Source of the DNA: Chromera velia
Taxonomy: Eukaryota > Sar > Chromeraceae
DNA length: 50,234 bases
Assembly: GCA_018398765.1 (NCBI GenBank)
Contig: JAHBMJ010000709.1
Span: 1 to 50,234, forward strand
Direction of reading: 5' to 3'
Under the pieces are notes generated by a model, which did not search any database, was not told the origin of the DNA, and saw only the letters and a program-made list of their open reading frames with translations. Positions 24,054-35,002 of this stretch are shown here, piece by piece; position 1 is the stretch's first letter, and the number at the start of each line of letters is the position of its first letter. The translations under genes were made by a program, and so were the position numbers.

Positions 24054-24490
24054 ACGCGCAGTTTGTGGCTCAGAATGAGGGGCTGACGGGAAGAGCAATC
24101 TCTCTGGTGAAATCCCTCATCACCCCAATGGACTCCGGAGGTGGGGCAGGTGGGGGGGGGGAGATGCATCCTTCTTCTGAATTCGTCACGCTCCTGGGTC
24201 AAAGAGGGGAGACGGGGGCTTCTCCACGTATCTTGTTCCCGTTGCGTGAAGACAGCACAGCGTGGGAGGCAGACTCACGAGGGGATGCGCCACCAGGCGG
24301 CTGGCATCTTGGGGATGTGAGTGGAAGTGGTACAGGGTTGTTTCCGTTTCTGGTGCAGACAGGCGCATTGCTTCATGCGTACGCTTCGAGCTGCCTGAAG
24401 AATTTGTCTTTTTCATTGGGACGGGGGAAGGAGGTCGTCCTCCTTCTGGTGAACCATGAAATGGATGCACCGCCTGTGAAGAGCGCTGGT
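24054..24490 (+). CDS. Possible two-exon coding fragment, unrecognised
   Basis: An open frame from a possible acceptor at 24053 runs to a GTGAGT donor at 24318. A second open piece from the acceptor at 24359 runs to a GTAAGC donor at 24490, in compatible phase. The conceptual product starts with a helix-like segment (HAQFVAQNEGLTGRA) followed by a glycine-rich stretch. No family is recognised, no start codon is identified and no further exons were found. It may be a gene remnant beside the AT-rich island. Confidence 0.3.
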
Positions 24491-24574
24491 AAGCCCATAT
24501 CTGAATGGTGAATATCATAGATGTGGACGGGCGTCGTCTTCATCGGTGTTTCCTTGTGTGTGCCTACGCGTGCG

Positions 24575-24591
24575 TGTGTGTGTGTATGTGT

Positions 24592-24690
<99 letters not shown>

Positions 24691-24700
24691 TGTGCGTCTG
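24575..24700. repeat. (GT)n microsatellite
   Basis: About 125 bases of (GT)n with a few TATG interruptions. It abuts the first copy of the 105-bp repeat. Confidence 0.95.
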
Positions 24701-24701
24701 T

Positions 24702-24882
24702 GTCTGAGTTGTCGTGATGTTCTTTGGTCTTTGTTGCTTTCTTTCTTTTTGTCTATTGTGTCCATGAAGAAAAGAGGGGAGAAGAAGAAACATATAGTCT
24801 GTCTGTGAAAAGGAGACAGAAAGGGTAGATTGGAAACGAATCATGCCACCTGTGTGCTTGTGTGTGTGTCGGTGGGGGTCTT

Positions 24883-24925
<43 letters not shown>

Positions 24926-25150
24926 TGTCTTGAGTGGAAGCAGCAGAGGAGTAGCGTGTGAAACCAGTGATCACGTGAAAGTCTGTCGGGAGGTGGAGAG
25001 GCAAGGGGCGCTTAACTTTCACCTTTCGGGCCCCCTGCCCACTTTGTCTGAGTTGTCGTGATGTTCCTTTGTCTTTGTTGCTTTCTTTCTTTTTGTCTAT
25101 TGTGTCCATGAAGAAAAGACGGGAGAAGAAGAAACATATAGTCTGTCTGT
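24702..25150. repeat. 105-bp direct repeat pair ending in (TCTG)n
   Basis: Copies at 24702-24806 and 25046-25150 differ at about three positions. Each starts GTCTGAGTTGTCGTGATGTT, contains a GAAGAAAAGA...ACATATAGTCTG core, and ends in TCTG repeats. A (TCTG)n microsatellite (24880-24923) lies between them. Shortened copies of the core recur downstream and at 40987. Confidence 0.85.
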
Positions 25151-25465
25151 CTGTCAAGTAGAGAGGGTTTCTTTGATGTGTCTTCACTTGCGAAAGGGGA
25201 CCCCAGAAGAAGAAATCAAAAGATAAAGGGAACCCCAGAAGAAGAGAAGGGCTGAGGCTGAAAACGAACCTTTTGTGAAGGACCCTATGCGAAAGGAAAT
25301 GAAGAGAAACGAACTCGTTCAGATGGAAAGAATGTGGAAGTGCAAGAGGGCAACCCTGCACTGGGCAGTGAAGGGCCACAGGGCACGCTTAAGGCCTGGA
25401 GCTCTGGTACCCCTCCACTGAGAGCGCCAAAAGAAAAGAAAACAGAAGAGAATGAAAGGAAGGGT

Positions 25466-25574
25466 TTGTTTGTCTGTCTGTGTCTGTCTGTCTGTCTGTC
25501 TGTGTCTGCGTGAAGTGAAGAAAAGACAATATAGTCTGTCTGTGTCTGCTTGTTTGTGTGTCTGTCTGTCTGGC

Positions 25575-25606
<32 letters not shown>

Positions 25607-25850
25607 CGAAAGAAAGGAAGCGATTCGGAAAAAGTGAAGTGAAGAAAAGACGATATAGTCTGTCTGTGTGTCTGTCTGTCTGTCTGTCATGCGGAAAAAG
25701 TGAAGTGAAAAAAAGACGATATAGTCTGTCATGTACATGAAAAAAAGAAGGGAAAAAAAGAAACATATAGTCTGTCTGTCTGTGCATGAAGAGAAACAGA
25801 GAGGTCGAAAGAAGAGACAAACATGTAGTCCGTCTGTCTATGAAACAGAG
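25466..25850. repeat. Cluster of ATATAGTCTG-core repeats with (TCTG)n tails
   Basis: At least five degenerate copies of the GAAGAAAAGA-ATATAGTCTGTC core occur, near 25515, 25637, 25697, 25738 and 25795. Each is followed by a (TCTG)n tract of varying length. Internal deletions remove the GGGAGAAGAAGAAAC part from some copies. No coding frame is credible here. Confidence 0.8.
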
Positions 25851-26360
25851 CACATGCTTTGTCTGTTGCACCCGTCCATAGAAAAAGAGAGGGAAATGAA
25901 ATACATAGGTACTCTGTCTATCTTCGTCTGTCTCTCCCTCCGTTTTCCCCTCGATCGATCTCCTTCCCCCTCTCCGAGAGTGTGTGAAAACACGAGGGGG
26001 GGAGAGAGAGAGCGCGTGCGCTAGTGTCTGCATGGTGTGGCTAACGGATGGATTGCGTTGATGTGTCTTCTAGGGTCCATGGAAAAGCCCGAGCAGAGAT
26101 AGAGGAAGGAAGGAAGAACTCATCAAGGTTTTCAATCCCAGTTCATCACACCACATGTTTCAGAGACGCCCTTCGTATCCTGATCTTCTTGCGTATGCTG
26201 GATAAATGGACGAACGGACGGCAACTACTGTTTGAGTATCAATGAATGTTTCAAAGCCGCACGCAGAACCTGATGTCCACAAGTATGTAGAATGACGCAT
26301 GCGCAGCAGGACAAGAAGATCAGAAATGTACATTGTGTGTCCTGAGCAGCCGACGACCAA
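25851..26360. other. Intergenic stretch, no gene seen
   Basis: Mixed sequence with short purine and pyrimidine runs between the repeat cluster and the small membrane-protein gene. No domain, start or splice pattern supports a gene. The final few hundred bases may hold the promoter of the 26361 gene. Confidence 0.4.
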
Positions 26361-27275
26361 ATGGACAGATCCGGGGAGCCCCGTTACATCTTCAACGTTC
26401 CGAAATACGTCTGGGCTCTTCTATTCGCCATCGCGTTGTTCATCGCCGTTCTCTGTCTGGTGCCCTGCATCATCTCTCAAGTACGTCTGTCCAGCTTCTG
26501 CTTAAGTGTGACGGCCGATTTGAGTCACGATAAATTTCTCTGCACTGGTGTTGCCTGAGCTTAGTCTTCCCGCGTTCGGTACCATCGACCTCAACGCAGA
26601 AGGGAATAGAAAATGCTGCGAAACGGCTTTTCTGTATTCTTTCCAATGCATACTTTGAATCAAAGTCTGTCGCGCCCCCGTTTCGGTTGGTGCCTCTGTT
26701 TCGACCTTTCATTTATTTTTTCGTGTTATCGCATTAATTGCACCGTCTCTCATTTCTTTTTTCGTGTTATCGCATTAATTGCACCGTCTCTCATTTCTTT
26801 TTTCGTGTTATCGCATTGATTGCACCGTCTCTCATTTCTTTTTTCGTGTTATCGCATTAATTGCACCGTCTCTCATTTCTTTTTTCGTGTTATCGCATTA
26901 ATTGCACCGTCTCTCAACCATCCCCTTTGCGTCCCCTGTTCTGCTTTCTTTTAAATCTCTAGCGTGCCATGGGAAGGAGGGGAGAAGAGAAAGGAACCAT
27001 AGGGAGCATGTTTGTTCTCTCCGTCTCTTTGCCCCCTGTGCATTGGTGTGGTCGAGCCGCCGGTCTGTATGGTCCTCTCTTCGGGTGTTCCTCAAGTCTT
27101 GTTTGTGCACTGAAGTAAACGAGAAGAAAGAAGGAAGAAAAAAGAGTATCGAAGGCACAGGCTGCCTTCCTGCGAAAGATGGGAACAGTAAAAGAAGAAA
27201 CGAATGCAGTTCGTCGGTCTCTTTGCCCCTTTCTCTGGCTCGTGTGAGTGTGTGCGTGCGTGTGTGTGTGTGTGA

Positions 27276-27337
<62 letters not shown>

Positions 27338-27607
27338 AAGTGAGTGAGTGAGTGTAAAATTGAAAATGTATCCTGCTTCCATCGCAAAGAAAGAAAAGCT
27401 GTTTGTGGAAAACAGAGAGGGAGTAAAAGCCGTCAGGCCTGGCCCGCTGCTTGTCAACCTCCATTTCTTCCCATCTGCTTCTTGGCCATTGGCAACCCTC
27501 TGCTGAATGCAATGCGTTTGTTCTGCGTGCAGTCGAAAAAGAAGCAGGGGGGATTCCAGACTCTCCAAGCCCACCAGCAAGGAGCGTGTTGTGGAGGTCT
27601 CCTCTGA
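26361..27607 (+). CDS. Small single-pass membrane protein (two exons)
   Basis: Exon 26361-26480 ends at a GTACGT donor. Exon 27533-27607 begins after a GTGCAG acceptor and ends in TGA; phases match and give 64 residues. Residues 14-38 (VPKYVWALLFAIALFIAVL...) form one transmembrane helix with a short N-terminal lumenal or cytosolic segment. The tail is basic and then ends in two adjacent cysteines and Gly-Gly-Leu-Leu. The splice signals fit the window's consensus. No family is recognised. An extra exon within the 1-kb intron cannot be excluded. Confidence 0.5.
26711..26918. repeat. 41-bp minisatellite, five copies
   Basis: A unit containing TTCGTGTTATCGCATTAATT and a CACCGTCTCTCA end repeats with exact 41-bp spacing (CGTG at 26722, 26763, 26804, 26845, 26886). 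Copies are almost identical; the third has one A-to-G change. It lies in the intron of the small membrane-protein gene. Confidence 0.92.
27246..27354. repeat. (GT)n-(GA)n compound microsatellite
   Basis: GT-rich tract followed by (GA)n and (GAGT)n, inside the intron of the small membrane-protein gene. Confidence 0.92.
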
Positions 27608-28466
27608 TAGACAGTTCCTTCCAATGAGGATGAAAGTAGTACGAAAGGAGACGAGAGCCCCTCTCTCAGTCTGATGATTTGCTTGCAGAATGTCGATCTA
27701 TCTGTCTGACACTCTGGCAAGACAATTGATCAGTTGATCGGTCTTGGTCTATCTCAAAACTGAGGGAGAATTGATGGATGGGTTGACGGAATTGAAATCA
27801 AATATGGGCATGCAAGGAAATCATGTTGGTCTCCTTTTGTTAATTCATGGGCACTCTCGATCCATTCCCTCAATCTTTTTCCTTTACTTCGCGTTCCTCC
27901 TTCCCATCCTTTCCTGGCGGCCTTGCTGTGGGCAAGCCATTGGGTGATTGTCTTCCCTTCCCTTCCCAAAAGGATTGGACTGAATCGGGATCACCGACAG
28001 GTCCCTTTCTAGGTCCCTTCGCGCTCAATTCACAGATGATAGACCTCAGGGGATTGTGCGATTGATTCGGTCGGCAGAGTTGGTGGTCAACATGCATGAA
28101 AAGAAAGGACCCGGACGGTGACTGAGTGCATGAAGAAAAGGAGGCGATGGCTGGGTTTTTCGACCACATATGCAATACACATATGGAACACACTCGTTTT
28201 ATCTCTCGTTCAATCTATACTACTAGCTATGCTATGATTCTCCACGGATTATGTGCGTTGGTCACAACCAAAGCGGAGGCTTACCGGCCTTTACATAGCT
28301 AATTACTTCTCACGGTACGAAATTCTAAGATATGTAAGCGTCAGATAAGAAAAAAAAAAGACTACAATCTACTTGAATCTAGATTAGTGATTAGTGGTGC
28401 CCTAGAGCACTGTCGCCGTTTTGTCTTATAGAGGTCGCCCCCGCAAACGGCAGGGGAGTTATACTA
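27608..28466. other. Gene-free stretch, AT-rich toward its right end
   Basis: No supported gene. From about 28200 composition becomes AT-rich. The words GTGCCCTAGAGCACTGT near 28395 resemble a segment at 49170 in another AT-rich island, suggesting a shared old repeat. Confidence 0.45.
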
Positions 28467-28652
28467 CACTGTCCACATAAGAGTAACCGCTAAAAAATAG
28501 TAATGAAGCGGCCGTCAGGCCGCCGAGTTACGGTTTTTTAGTAACTAAAGGTTTAAAAATGGTAGATTACGGGAAAATAGTAATGCAACCCGCTGATATA
28601 ATAGCCTGGTATACGATTATTCAGTTATGAATATCACTAGTAATTGTAGTAC

Positions 28653-28912
28653 TGATGCCTGGCGCCGCCAACGTGTCATCGCATGATTATCGCGCCGCCG
28701 CGTATTTGACGCACGCGCTTAGTCTGCCGGCCTGCCTCAGTCTGCATGGTTTTGCTGCATGCGTCTTTTCACAGACTGACACCGGTGTTGTGATGTATTA
28801 TGGTTTATGGAGAAACAACAATGTCTAGAAGAAGAACCGAACGATCAGTTCTTTTGTGCATCCTATAAATGGCTCTAAAAATCCTCCCCAGTTATCTCTT
28901 AGCAATTCTACA
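28653..28912 (+). repeat. 5' LTR of the chromovirus
   Basis: 260 bp, starting TGATGCCTGGCG and ending TACA, so it has the TG...CA ends of LTRs. A TATAAAT box lies at 28864. It is about 95% identical to the 3' LTR. Confidence 0.93.
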
Positions 28913-28913
28913 G

Positions 28914-28942
28914 GGTAGCAGAAGCCTCGTTCGACCAGAGGC
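28914..28942 (+). other. Probable primer-binding site
   Basis: GGTAGCAGAAGCCTCGTTCG begins one base after the 5' LTR. It resembles the complement of an initiator-methionine tRNA 3' end (TGGTATCAGAGCC...), including a T-loop-like TTCGA further in. The match is imperfect, so the primer identity is tentative. Confidence 0.55.
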
Positions 28943-28981
28943 TATAGTTGATCAAATCCATTTATGTTATGGTTGCACTGA

Positions 28982-30304
28982 ATGGCTAAAGGGACATTCA
29001 GTCAGTTTGTTACTCAGTCCGAGTACAACGCGCAGTTCCAGGAGCTGCGCCAGGAACTTCTCTTGCAGTGCTCTGTGATGCAGAGGCTGGCAGATAAAGT
29101 TTGGGAGCCACGGACGCAAATTGTGCCTCCGACCATAGCCGCTGGAGTGGAGACGTCTGCTGGTGAACATCCTCTGTTGCTCGACGGAGAACTGCCTCGA
29201 GCCTGCAAGATGAGGGAGCCCTCCATCTTTGCAGGGGATCGGCACGAGGTCTCTGACTGGCTTGAAGACATGAAGGAGTATTGCCAGGGCACGGGAGTGT
29301 TGGAGAGTCGATGGCTCTTTGTTTCGAAGAGCTATCTGTCGAAAACTCTGAAGAAGTGGGTCTATCGGAAGCAGAAAAACGCAACTCCTTTCCGTTCTTT
29401 CCAAGACTTCGCAGAGGCACTGAAAAAGAGGTACATCGACCCGCTTGAGCAGGATCACCGCAGGGATGCACTGCAGGAGCTTCAGTATTCGAAAGCACAG
29501 GGCATGGAGAGCTTTGGAGACGCCTTCCTGGATCTGGCGGAAGAGATTAAAGACACATCGACCCCTGCTAATCTCATCCACATCTTCAAGAAGGCCATCC
29601 CCGATGCGATTTGCCTCGAGGTGAATAAGAAAGCTCCTTCCACTCTTGAGGAGACAGTGGAGGCGGCTTGTATCGCAGTGGAGACTTTGGAAGGAAGGGG
29701 TGGGAACCAAAAGAGGCATGCTCAGACTGGGGGCAGCAGACCAAACGGAAAGCACCAGGGTAGTTCCAACTCTGATGGACCTGTTCCCATGTAGCTGGAC
29801 GCTGTGTGCTCTCTTTCTTCAAAAGAGAGAGCCAAACTGATACGATAAGGATGGTGCTTCTTCTGTAAGTAGAAGGGACATGAGAAGAAAGATTGTCCAT
29901 CCTTGTTGTCTTTGCAGAAGGGGTTCGGGTCAAATGTTCCCAGACTGCAGCAGCCGTACGGAAGAAGGCCATGGGGTCCTTTGGGACCGCAGAGACCCGC
30001 GTATGGTGGTCAGGGAGGTCCACCTGTTGGCGCTGGTGGTGGAGAAGGACGATGGGTGTGGATGCCAGTCAGACGGACAAGGCCACCGCGTAGCTCTCCA
30101 CCGAATGCGCAGAGAGGTCGCCCACAGGGGGCGTAGAGAGGGCGTGCTTGGAATAGCTGTGTAGCTAGTATCCAGACTGCAGGGTAGGAGGGGGATCAGG
30201 TTACTGGAGAAAGAGAGGAAAAATTCTGGTTCTCTGATAACGAGCTCTCGATAAACATTGAGGGAGAGCAGCCGACTGACTCCTACGTATACGACCAGGC
30301 GAAT
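28982..30304 (+). pseudogene. Chromovirus gag and nucleocapsid region (disrupted)
   Basis: A 270-codon frame from the ATG at 28982 carries a retrotransposon capsid-type sequence (around FAGDRHEVSDWLEDMKEYC and the later YIDPLEQDHRRDALQEL). It stops at TAG 29792. The same frame continues with a CX2CX4HX4C zinc knuckle at 29855-29898 that is itself broken by TAG at 29870. Further stops lie at 29846, 30134 and 30185. Gag packages the element RNA; this copy cannot make an intact product. Confidence 0.85.
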
Positions 30305-31000
30305 ATGATCGGCACTGCCAGTGCTGACAGGAAAGTGAAGATGATTCGTTTCCAGGGCACTGTCGAAGGCATTCTAGTGAGAGTGCTCTTAGACTATGGG
30401 GCAGGGGAGACATTTCTGTCTGCCCAATTTGCTCATAACAAAGGTTTTCCCATCAGGAAGATGCAAAGTTCACATCAGTATAGGGGGGCTATTAAGGGAG
30501 AAGACGGGCAGGCGGTAGTGACTACAGTCAGCAAGTACATCAGTCCTCTAGCCTTCTCTATTCAGGGGTACCACCAGAGAATGAAGTTCACCCTGGCTGA
30601 CCTCGATGACGACTTTGATGTCTATCTGGGCATGAAATGGCTGATCGAACATGAGCCTTGTATGCATTGGGGCAAAGGAGAAGTGGAGATTCCAATCCCA
30701 GGGGCTCATAGAAGGTCAATCACTATCAAGTCACAGACACAGACATCTGTCCGTACTCTTTCCAGCAGAGAGTTCAAAAGAGAGGTCAGGAAGGGCCATG
30801 TGCGAGAGGTGTATCTTTGTAGGTTGGAAATGGTGGAGCCTGTGCTGGCCCCTATGCGGATGACCCTGGAGGTAGAACCCCCAGGTGAGACGAGAGTGGC
30901 AGCGGCGATCAGAGAAGAGACAGAGAAGGAAGTGCCAGAAGGAGAGACAGCAGAAGAGAAGACAGAGAGGGAGAAGGATGAAACGCTCCATAGGGGGTGA
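30305..31000 (+). pseudogene. Chromovirus aspartic protease region
   Basis: Same frame as gag. LLDYGAGETFLS stands where retropepsins have LLD(S/T)GA, so the catalytic triad reads Asp-Tyr-Gly, probably inactivating. The flap-end motif VYLGMKWLIEH matches the family's LGMDWL with Asp replaced by Lys. The segment ends in TGA at 30998. Confidence 0.8.
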
Positions 31001-32782
31001 TCAAAAGTTATGAGTGATCCCTCCCTCCATCCTGCAGCTCGACGGGTGGTGGGAGAGTATCGGGACATCTTTTGCGACAAGATCTCCAAGCTACCCCCAA
31101 GATAGTCAGTTAAGTTTGCGATTAATCTGGAGCCTGGACAACCTCCTCCCACTTGGCCGCCATACCGACTTTCTTTTGGAAAGCTTGATGAGATGAAGAG
31201 ATAACTGGATGATCTGCTGGCAAAGGGATTCATTCGTCCCTCTGTCTCTCCGTTTGCGGCACCAGCCTTCTTTGTGGTGAAGAAAGATGGGAGTCTACGG
31301 ATGTGTATCGACTACCATGCCATCAACAAGATCACGATCAAGGACAAGCACGCGATGCCCAGACCAGAAGAATTGTTGGACCGTCTCCACGGAGCAAAGA
31401 TTTTTTCGGTCCTCGGTATGCGGCAGTTTTTTTATCAGCTTCGCATTCGACTGGGTGACGAACCGAAGACAGCGATGTGCACCCGGTATAGCAACTATGA
31501 GTGGCTGGTGATGCCTTTTGGGATGTGTAACCCACCGCTGACCAGCCAGCGAGCTATTCAGGTTTGCCTTCGCGAAGTTCTGGATGACTGCGCATTTACT
31601 TGGATCGATGATATCCTCGTGTACTCCCCGACGGTCGATCAACATAAAGAGGATTTGCAGAGAGTCCTTGGATATCTGAAAAAAGACGAGTATTATGTGA
31701 AGATCTCCAAATGCAAATTGTTTATCCCAAAAGTCGTGTACATCGGGCTGGAGATCTCAGATGTAGGAGTGAGAGCGGAGCTGAAGAAGACAGAGCTCAT
31801 TCAAACTTGGTCGAAGCCTGAGAACAAACATGAGCTCCATATCTTTTTGGGACTGTGCAACTGGTTCTGGAGATTCATCTACAAGTACAGTCACATCACA
31901 GCCCCGCTCACTTCTCTTCTCCAGGCGAAGGTCAAGTTCGTTTGGTCAGAGGTCTGTGAAGCAGCGTTCAAGGAGTTGAAAGAGAAGATTGCAGAATTGA
32001 TTCTTCTCTTCATCCCAGATCCCACCCGCCCTTTCGACTTGTATGTTGATACGTCAGAGAAAGAGATCTGCATCACGGCAGCTCTGATGCAGTGGGATCC
32101 AAGAGTGAATGGACTGAGAGTTGTAGCCCTTACTTCCAGGAAGCTTGTTCAAGCTGAGCAGAAGTATCCGATTCGGGAGAAGGAGCTTCTGGCAGTTATG
32201 TTTGGGGTAAAGACCTTCCGCATTTATGTGAATCACACTACAAAGGTCTACTCAGATCACGAGAGTTTGAAATGGCTCGGCACTTCAGGGGGTTTGATCG
32301 AAGGCCCCAACAGAGTAAAGAGATGGGCCATCTTCCTGAATGCATTGGGTATTGTTCCTCAGTACATCCCTGGCTCCAAGAACGTTGTGGCAGACGCGCT
32401 GTCACGTCGACCATCTCGAACCAGAACGCAGAAGCAGACAGGAGAGGAGAGGTCTGATGAAAAGGAAACAGACCGAATTGCCCAGGTGGAGAGCACTCAA
32501 AAGGTCTGTCCAGACGCAAAGTTTCTGGATCAAGTTAGGAAAGGGTACGCTCAAGACTCTTTCTTCAAGGAGTTCCTTCCTTTCCTCATTCATACTCCCA
32601 CCCAAGGCACCCCCTTTGCCTACCTGTGTTTGCGTTTGAGTCATTTCTCGGTGAAAGAGGGACTTCTGTACTACGACCAGAGGAGACTAGCGATCCCGAC
32701 GAAGACACTGCAAAGGCAAGTCATCTGGGAGTGTCACGATTCTCCTTTGGCTGGGCACCTTAGAGTGGATAAGACCTACTGA
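31001..32782 (+). pseudogene. Chromovirus reverse transcriptase and RNase H (disrupted)
   Basis: The frame contains stops at 31103 and 31202 in the N-terminal fingers, then an uninterrupted stretch of about 500 codons. Key motifs are [24 protein letters not shown] and the catalytic WIDDILVYS, then RNase H with [16 protein letters not shown] and [10 protein letters not shown]. The RNase H glycine-rich segment after the first Asp is degraded (EKEICITA). TGA at 32780 interrupts the integrase zinc-binding domain. Confidence 0.9.
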
Positions 32783-34042
32783 CGACTGGCTGCAGACTTC
32801 TTTTGGCCACACATATGGAAGCGGGTGATGCACTACGTTGCTCACTGCAATGTGTATCAAAGGAACAAACCGTTGAACGAAAAGCCTACAGGTCTTAGGC
32901 TTCTTTAACTACTCTCTGTACCAGAGTCTCCCTTTCATGATCTCTCAATGGATTTCATTACTGGTCTTCCACCTGTTCAGTTCAAGGGAGAGGTAGTTGA
33001 CTCGATCATGGATGTGGTATGCAGGTTGAGCAAGTGGGCGATCTTTGTTCTCACCAGAGAGACAGCCGGAGCCCGAGAGATAGCACAGAAGTTTTTCGAC
33101 AAAGTGGTCTGTGAGCATGGCATGCCAAAATCAATTGTCTCTGATTGCGACTCTAGGTTTGTCTCAAACTTCTGGCAAACACTGTTCCACCTGTGCAGAA
33201 CCAAGCTCAAGATGTCAACTGCTTAGCACCCTCAGACAGACGGACAGACGGAGATCGAGAATCGGACGCTTGAGCAGATGCTTCGGTGCTTCGTCGCAGA
33301 TCATCAGAAGGACTGGCCTCAGCACTTGAAGATGCTTGCCTTTGCAGTCCGTACGAGCGTCCACAAGTCGACTGGATTCACTCCCTTCCGTGTCGTTGAA
33401 CGAAGAAATCCACTCACTCTCCCCAGTTTTCTCTGCCCCTACCCATCCTCACCTGAAGCTTCACAAGACTTGAAGGAGAGGGTGGATATCATTCAGAAGG
33501 TGAGAGACCGATTGGAGAGAGCGAGAGAGAGAGCAGCACATTACAGTAACTACAACCAGAGAAGAAGAAAAGAAGAATTCAAGCCTGGAGATTGGGTTAT
33601 GATCCACAAGAACTTCTTTGCCGGAGCAAAGACACCGGAGGGAGATTCAAAGAAACTTGCGTATCTGTGGTACGGGCTATTTGAAGTAGACCGACGGGTC
33701 GGAAAGGTCGCATACGAACTGGTATTTCCTGAGGAGGTCAGAAGACATCTAGTTCTCTACGTAGTCTAGTTGAAGAGATATTTACTGCAAGAAGGACAGT
33801 CTGAAAAGAATCCTCCGCCAGTGCGCCTTTCACACTTGGCTGAAGAAGAGCATAAAGTAGAAACAGTCCTCGACAAGAGGAAGATCGGTCGTAGTGTGGA
33901 GTATTTGGTACACTGGAAAGGGGATTCAGAAGAGAATGCCACGTGGAAGCCATCAGAGAATCTTCTGAATGCTCGTTCGAAAATCAGAGAGTTCTTGGCG
34001 TGGCCTGGAAGGCCTCTTGGAGGGAGAGGGGGAAAGAAGTGA
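32783..34042 (+). pseudogene. Chromovirus integrase with chromodomain (disrupted)
   Basis: The zinc-binding domain spans the TGA at 32780 (HDSPLAGHL before it, FFWPHIWK and HCNVYQ after), with the last HHCC cysteine replaced by Tyr. Core residues are Asp in MDFITGLP, Asp in SDCDSRF and Glu in the segment after HPQTDGQTE. Stops lie at 32906, 33224 and 33767. A chromodomain (about 33851-33993; EYLVHWKG...ATWKPSENL) sits just before the final TGA at 34042. Chromodomains steer integration toward marked chromatin. Confidence 0.9.
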
Positions 34043-34742
34043 GGGGACTAGGAATCAAAGGGAATGAATGCATATGAGTAAATGTTTGTGCATGACTTTC
34101 TCTCACTCTCGTTCTACTCCTGAGGGGTCGTGGGAAGGATGGGGGAAGTGAGAATGAATGGATAAATGAACTAGTGAATAAATGAATGCATAAATGAATG
34201 AATGATGCAGTTTTCTTCTCTCTGTCCTGTGACGACGTCTTCTCTCTCTGTTATCATCTCTGCATCTTTCTCTGTGTCTTTCCCTATCTCTTCTCTCTCT
34301 TTTATATACTTTTTATTGCTTTCCTCTTTCCTACGTTTAGCTTTTCTTCTCAATGCCTTTCATGTGCACATACATGTACTCTGTTCTCTTCTTCCATCTA
34401 TCTATTTTTTTTGCACTGTTTAATGCACGGAATCACTTGTCTGGTGACTGAATGTGGAGCATCCAGTCTGAATGGGTGTTCTTCCATGATCGGCTGCATG
34501 AAAGGGTCTATGCAAGCCGATGCCTGCTCATGTTGTTGGCCGTGGCATACCAACATGTCGAGGGATATTTATGTGATGGGTCGTTTGCGGGTCGATTAAG
34601 ATCGATTGATTCACTGTGGTCTCGTGTGTCTGGCTGTCAGTGAACAAATGTCTTGTCCAGCTACATTTGATAAAAGTGTATTCATTCAGGTTTGACTACA
34701 TGTGAGGACACACGTCTGAGAGGGGCGAGCATGTTGGAGTAT
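34043..34742. other. Chromovirus 3' non-coding tract
   Basis: About 700 bases between pol and the 3' LTR with a short (AATG)n run near 34150-34205 and pyrimidine-rich sequence after it. A weak purine run (GAGAGGGGCGAG, about 34718-34729) could be the polypurine tract but lies 13 bases from the LTR. No gene is seen. Confidence 0.5.
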
Positions 34743-35002
34743 TGATGCCTGGCGCCGCCAACGTGTCATCGCATGATTATCGCGCCACCGCCTGTTTGAC
34801 GCACACGCTTAGTCTGCCGGCCTACCTCAGTCTGCATGGTTTTGCTGCATACGTCTTTTCATAGACTGACACCAGTGTTGTGATGTATTGTGGTTTATGG
34901 AGAAACAACAATGTCTAAAAGAAGAACCGAACGATCAGTTCTTTTGTGCGTCCTATAAATGGCTCTAGAAATCCTCCCTAGTTATCTCTTAGCAATCCTA
35001 CA
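34743..35002 (+). repeat. 3' LTR of the chromovirus
   Basis: 260 bp, same length as the 5' LTR, with TG...CA ends and the TATAAAT box at 34954. Differences from the left copy are mainly G/A and C/T changes, several at CpG sites. Confidence 0.93.

Larger units (their letters stand above)
28653..35002 (+). mobile_element. Ty3/gypsy chromovirus LTR retrotransposon, full length but inactive
   Basis: A 6350-bp element: 260-bp LTRs (28653-28912 and 34743-35002), primer-binding site, gag, zinc knuckle, aspartic protease, reverse transcriptase, RNase H, integrase and a C-terminal chromodomain, in the Ty3/gypsy order. The chromodomain places it among chromoviruses. Gag-pol occupies one reading frame from 28982 to 34042 but carries 12 internal stop codons. 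The LTRs differ at about 14 of 260 positions, mostly transitions. Flanking bases GTAC (left) and GTAA (right) are only an imperfect target-site match. A 700-bp non-coding tract separates pol from the 3' LTR. Confidence 0.95.

Noticed and set aside
26711-26918. CRISPR-like array
   Set aside because: The 41-bp units are contiguous with no unique spacers, in an intron of a eukaryotic gene.
28982-34042. Stop-codon reassignment or programmed readthrough in gag-pol
   Set aside because: All three stop codons occur internally, and host genes here end normally in TAA, TGA and TAG; lost catalytic residues favour decay.
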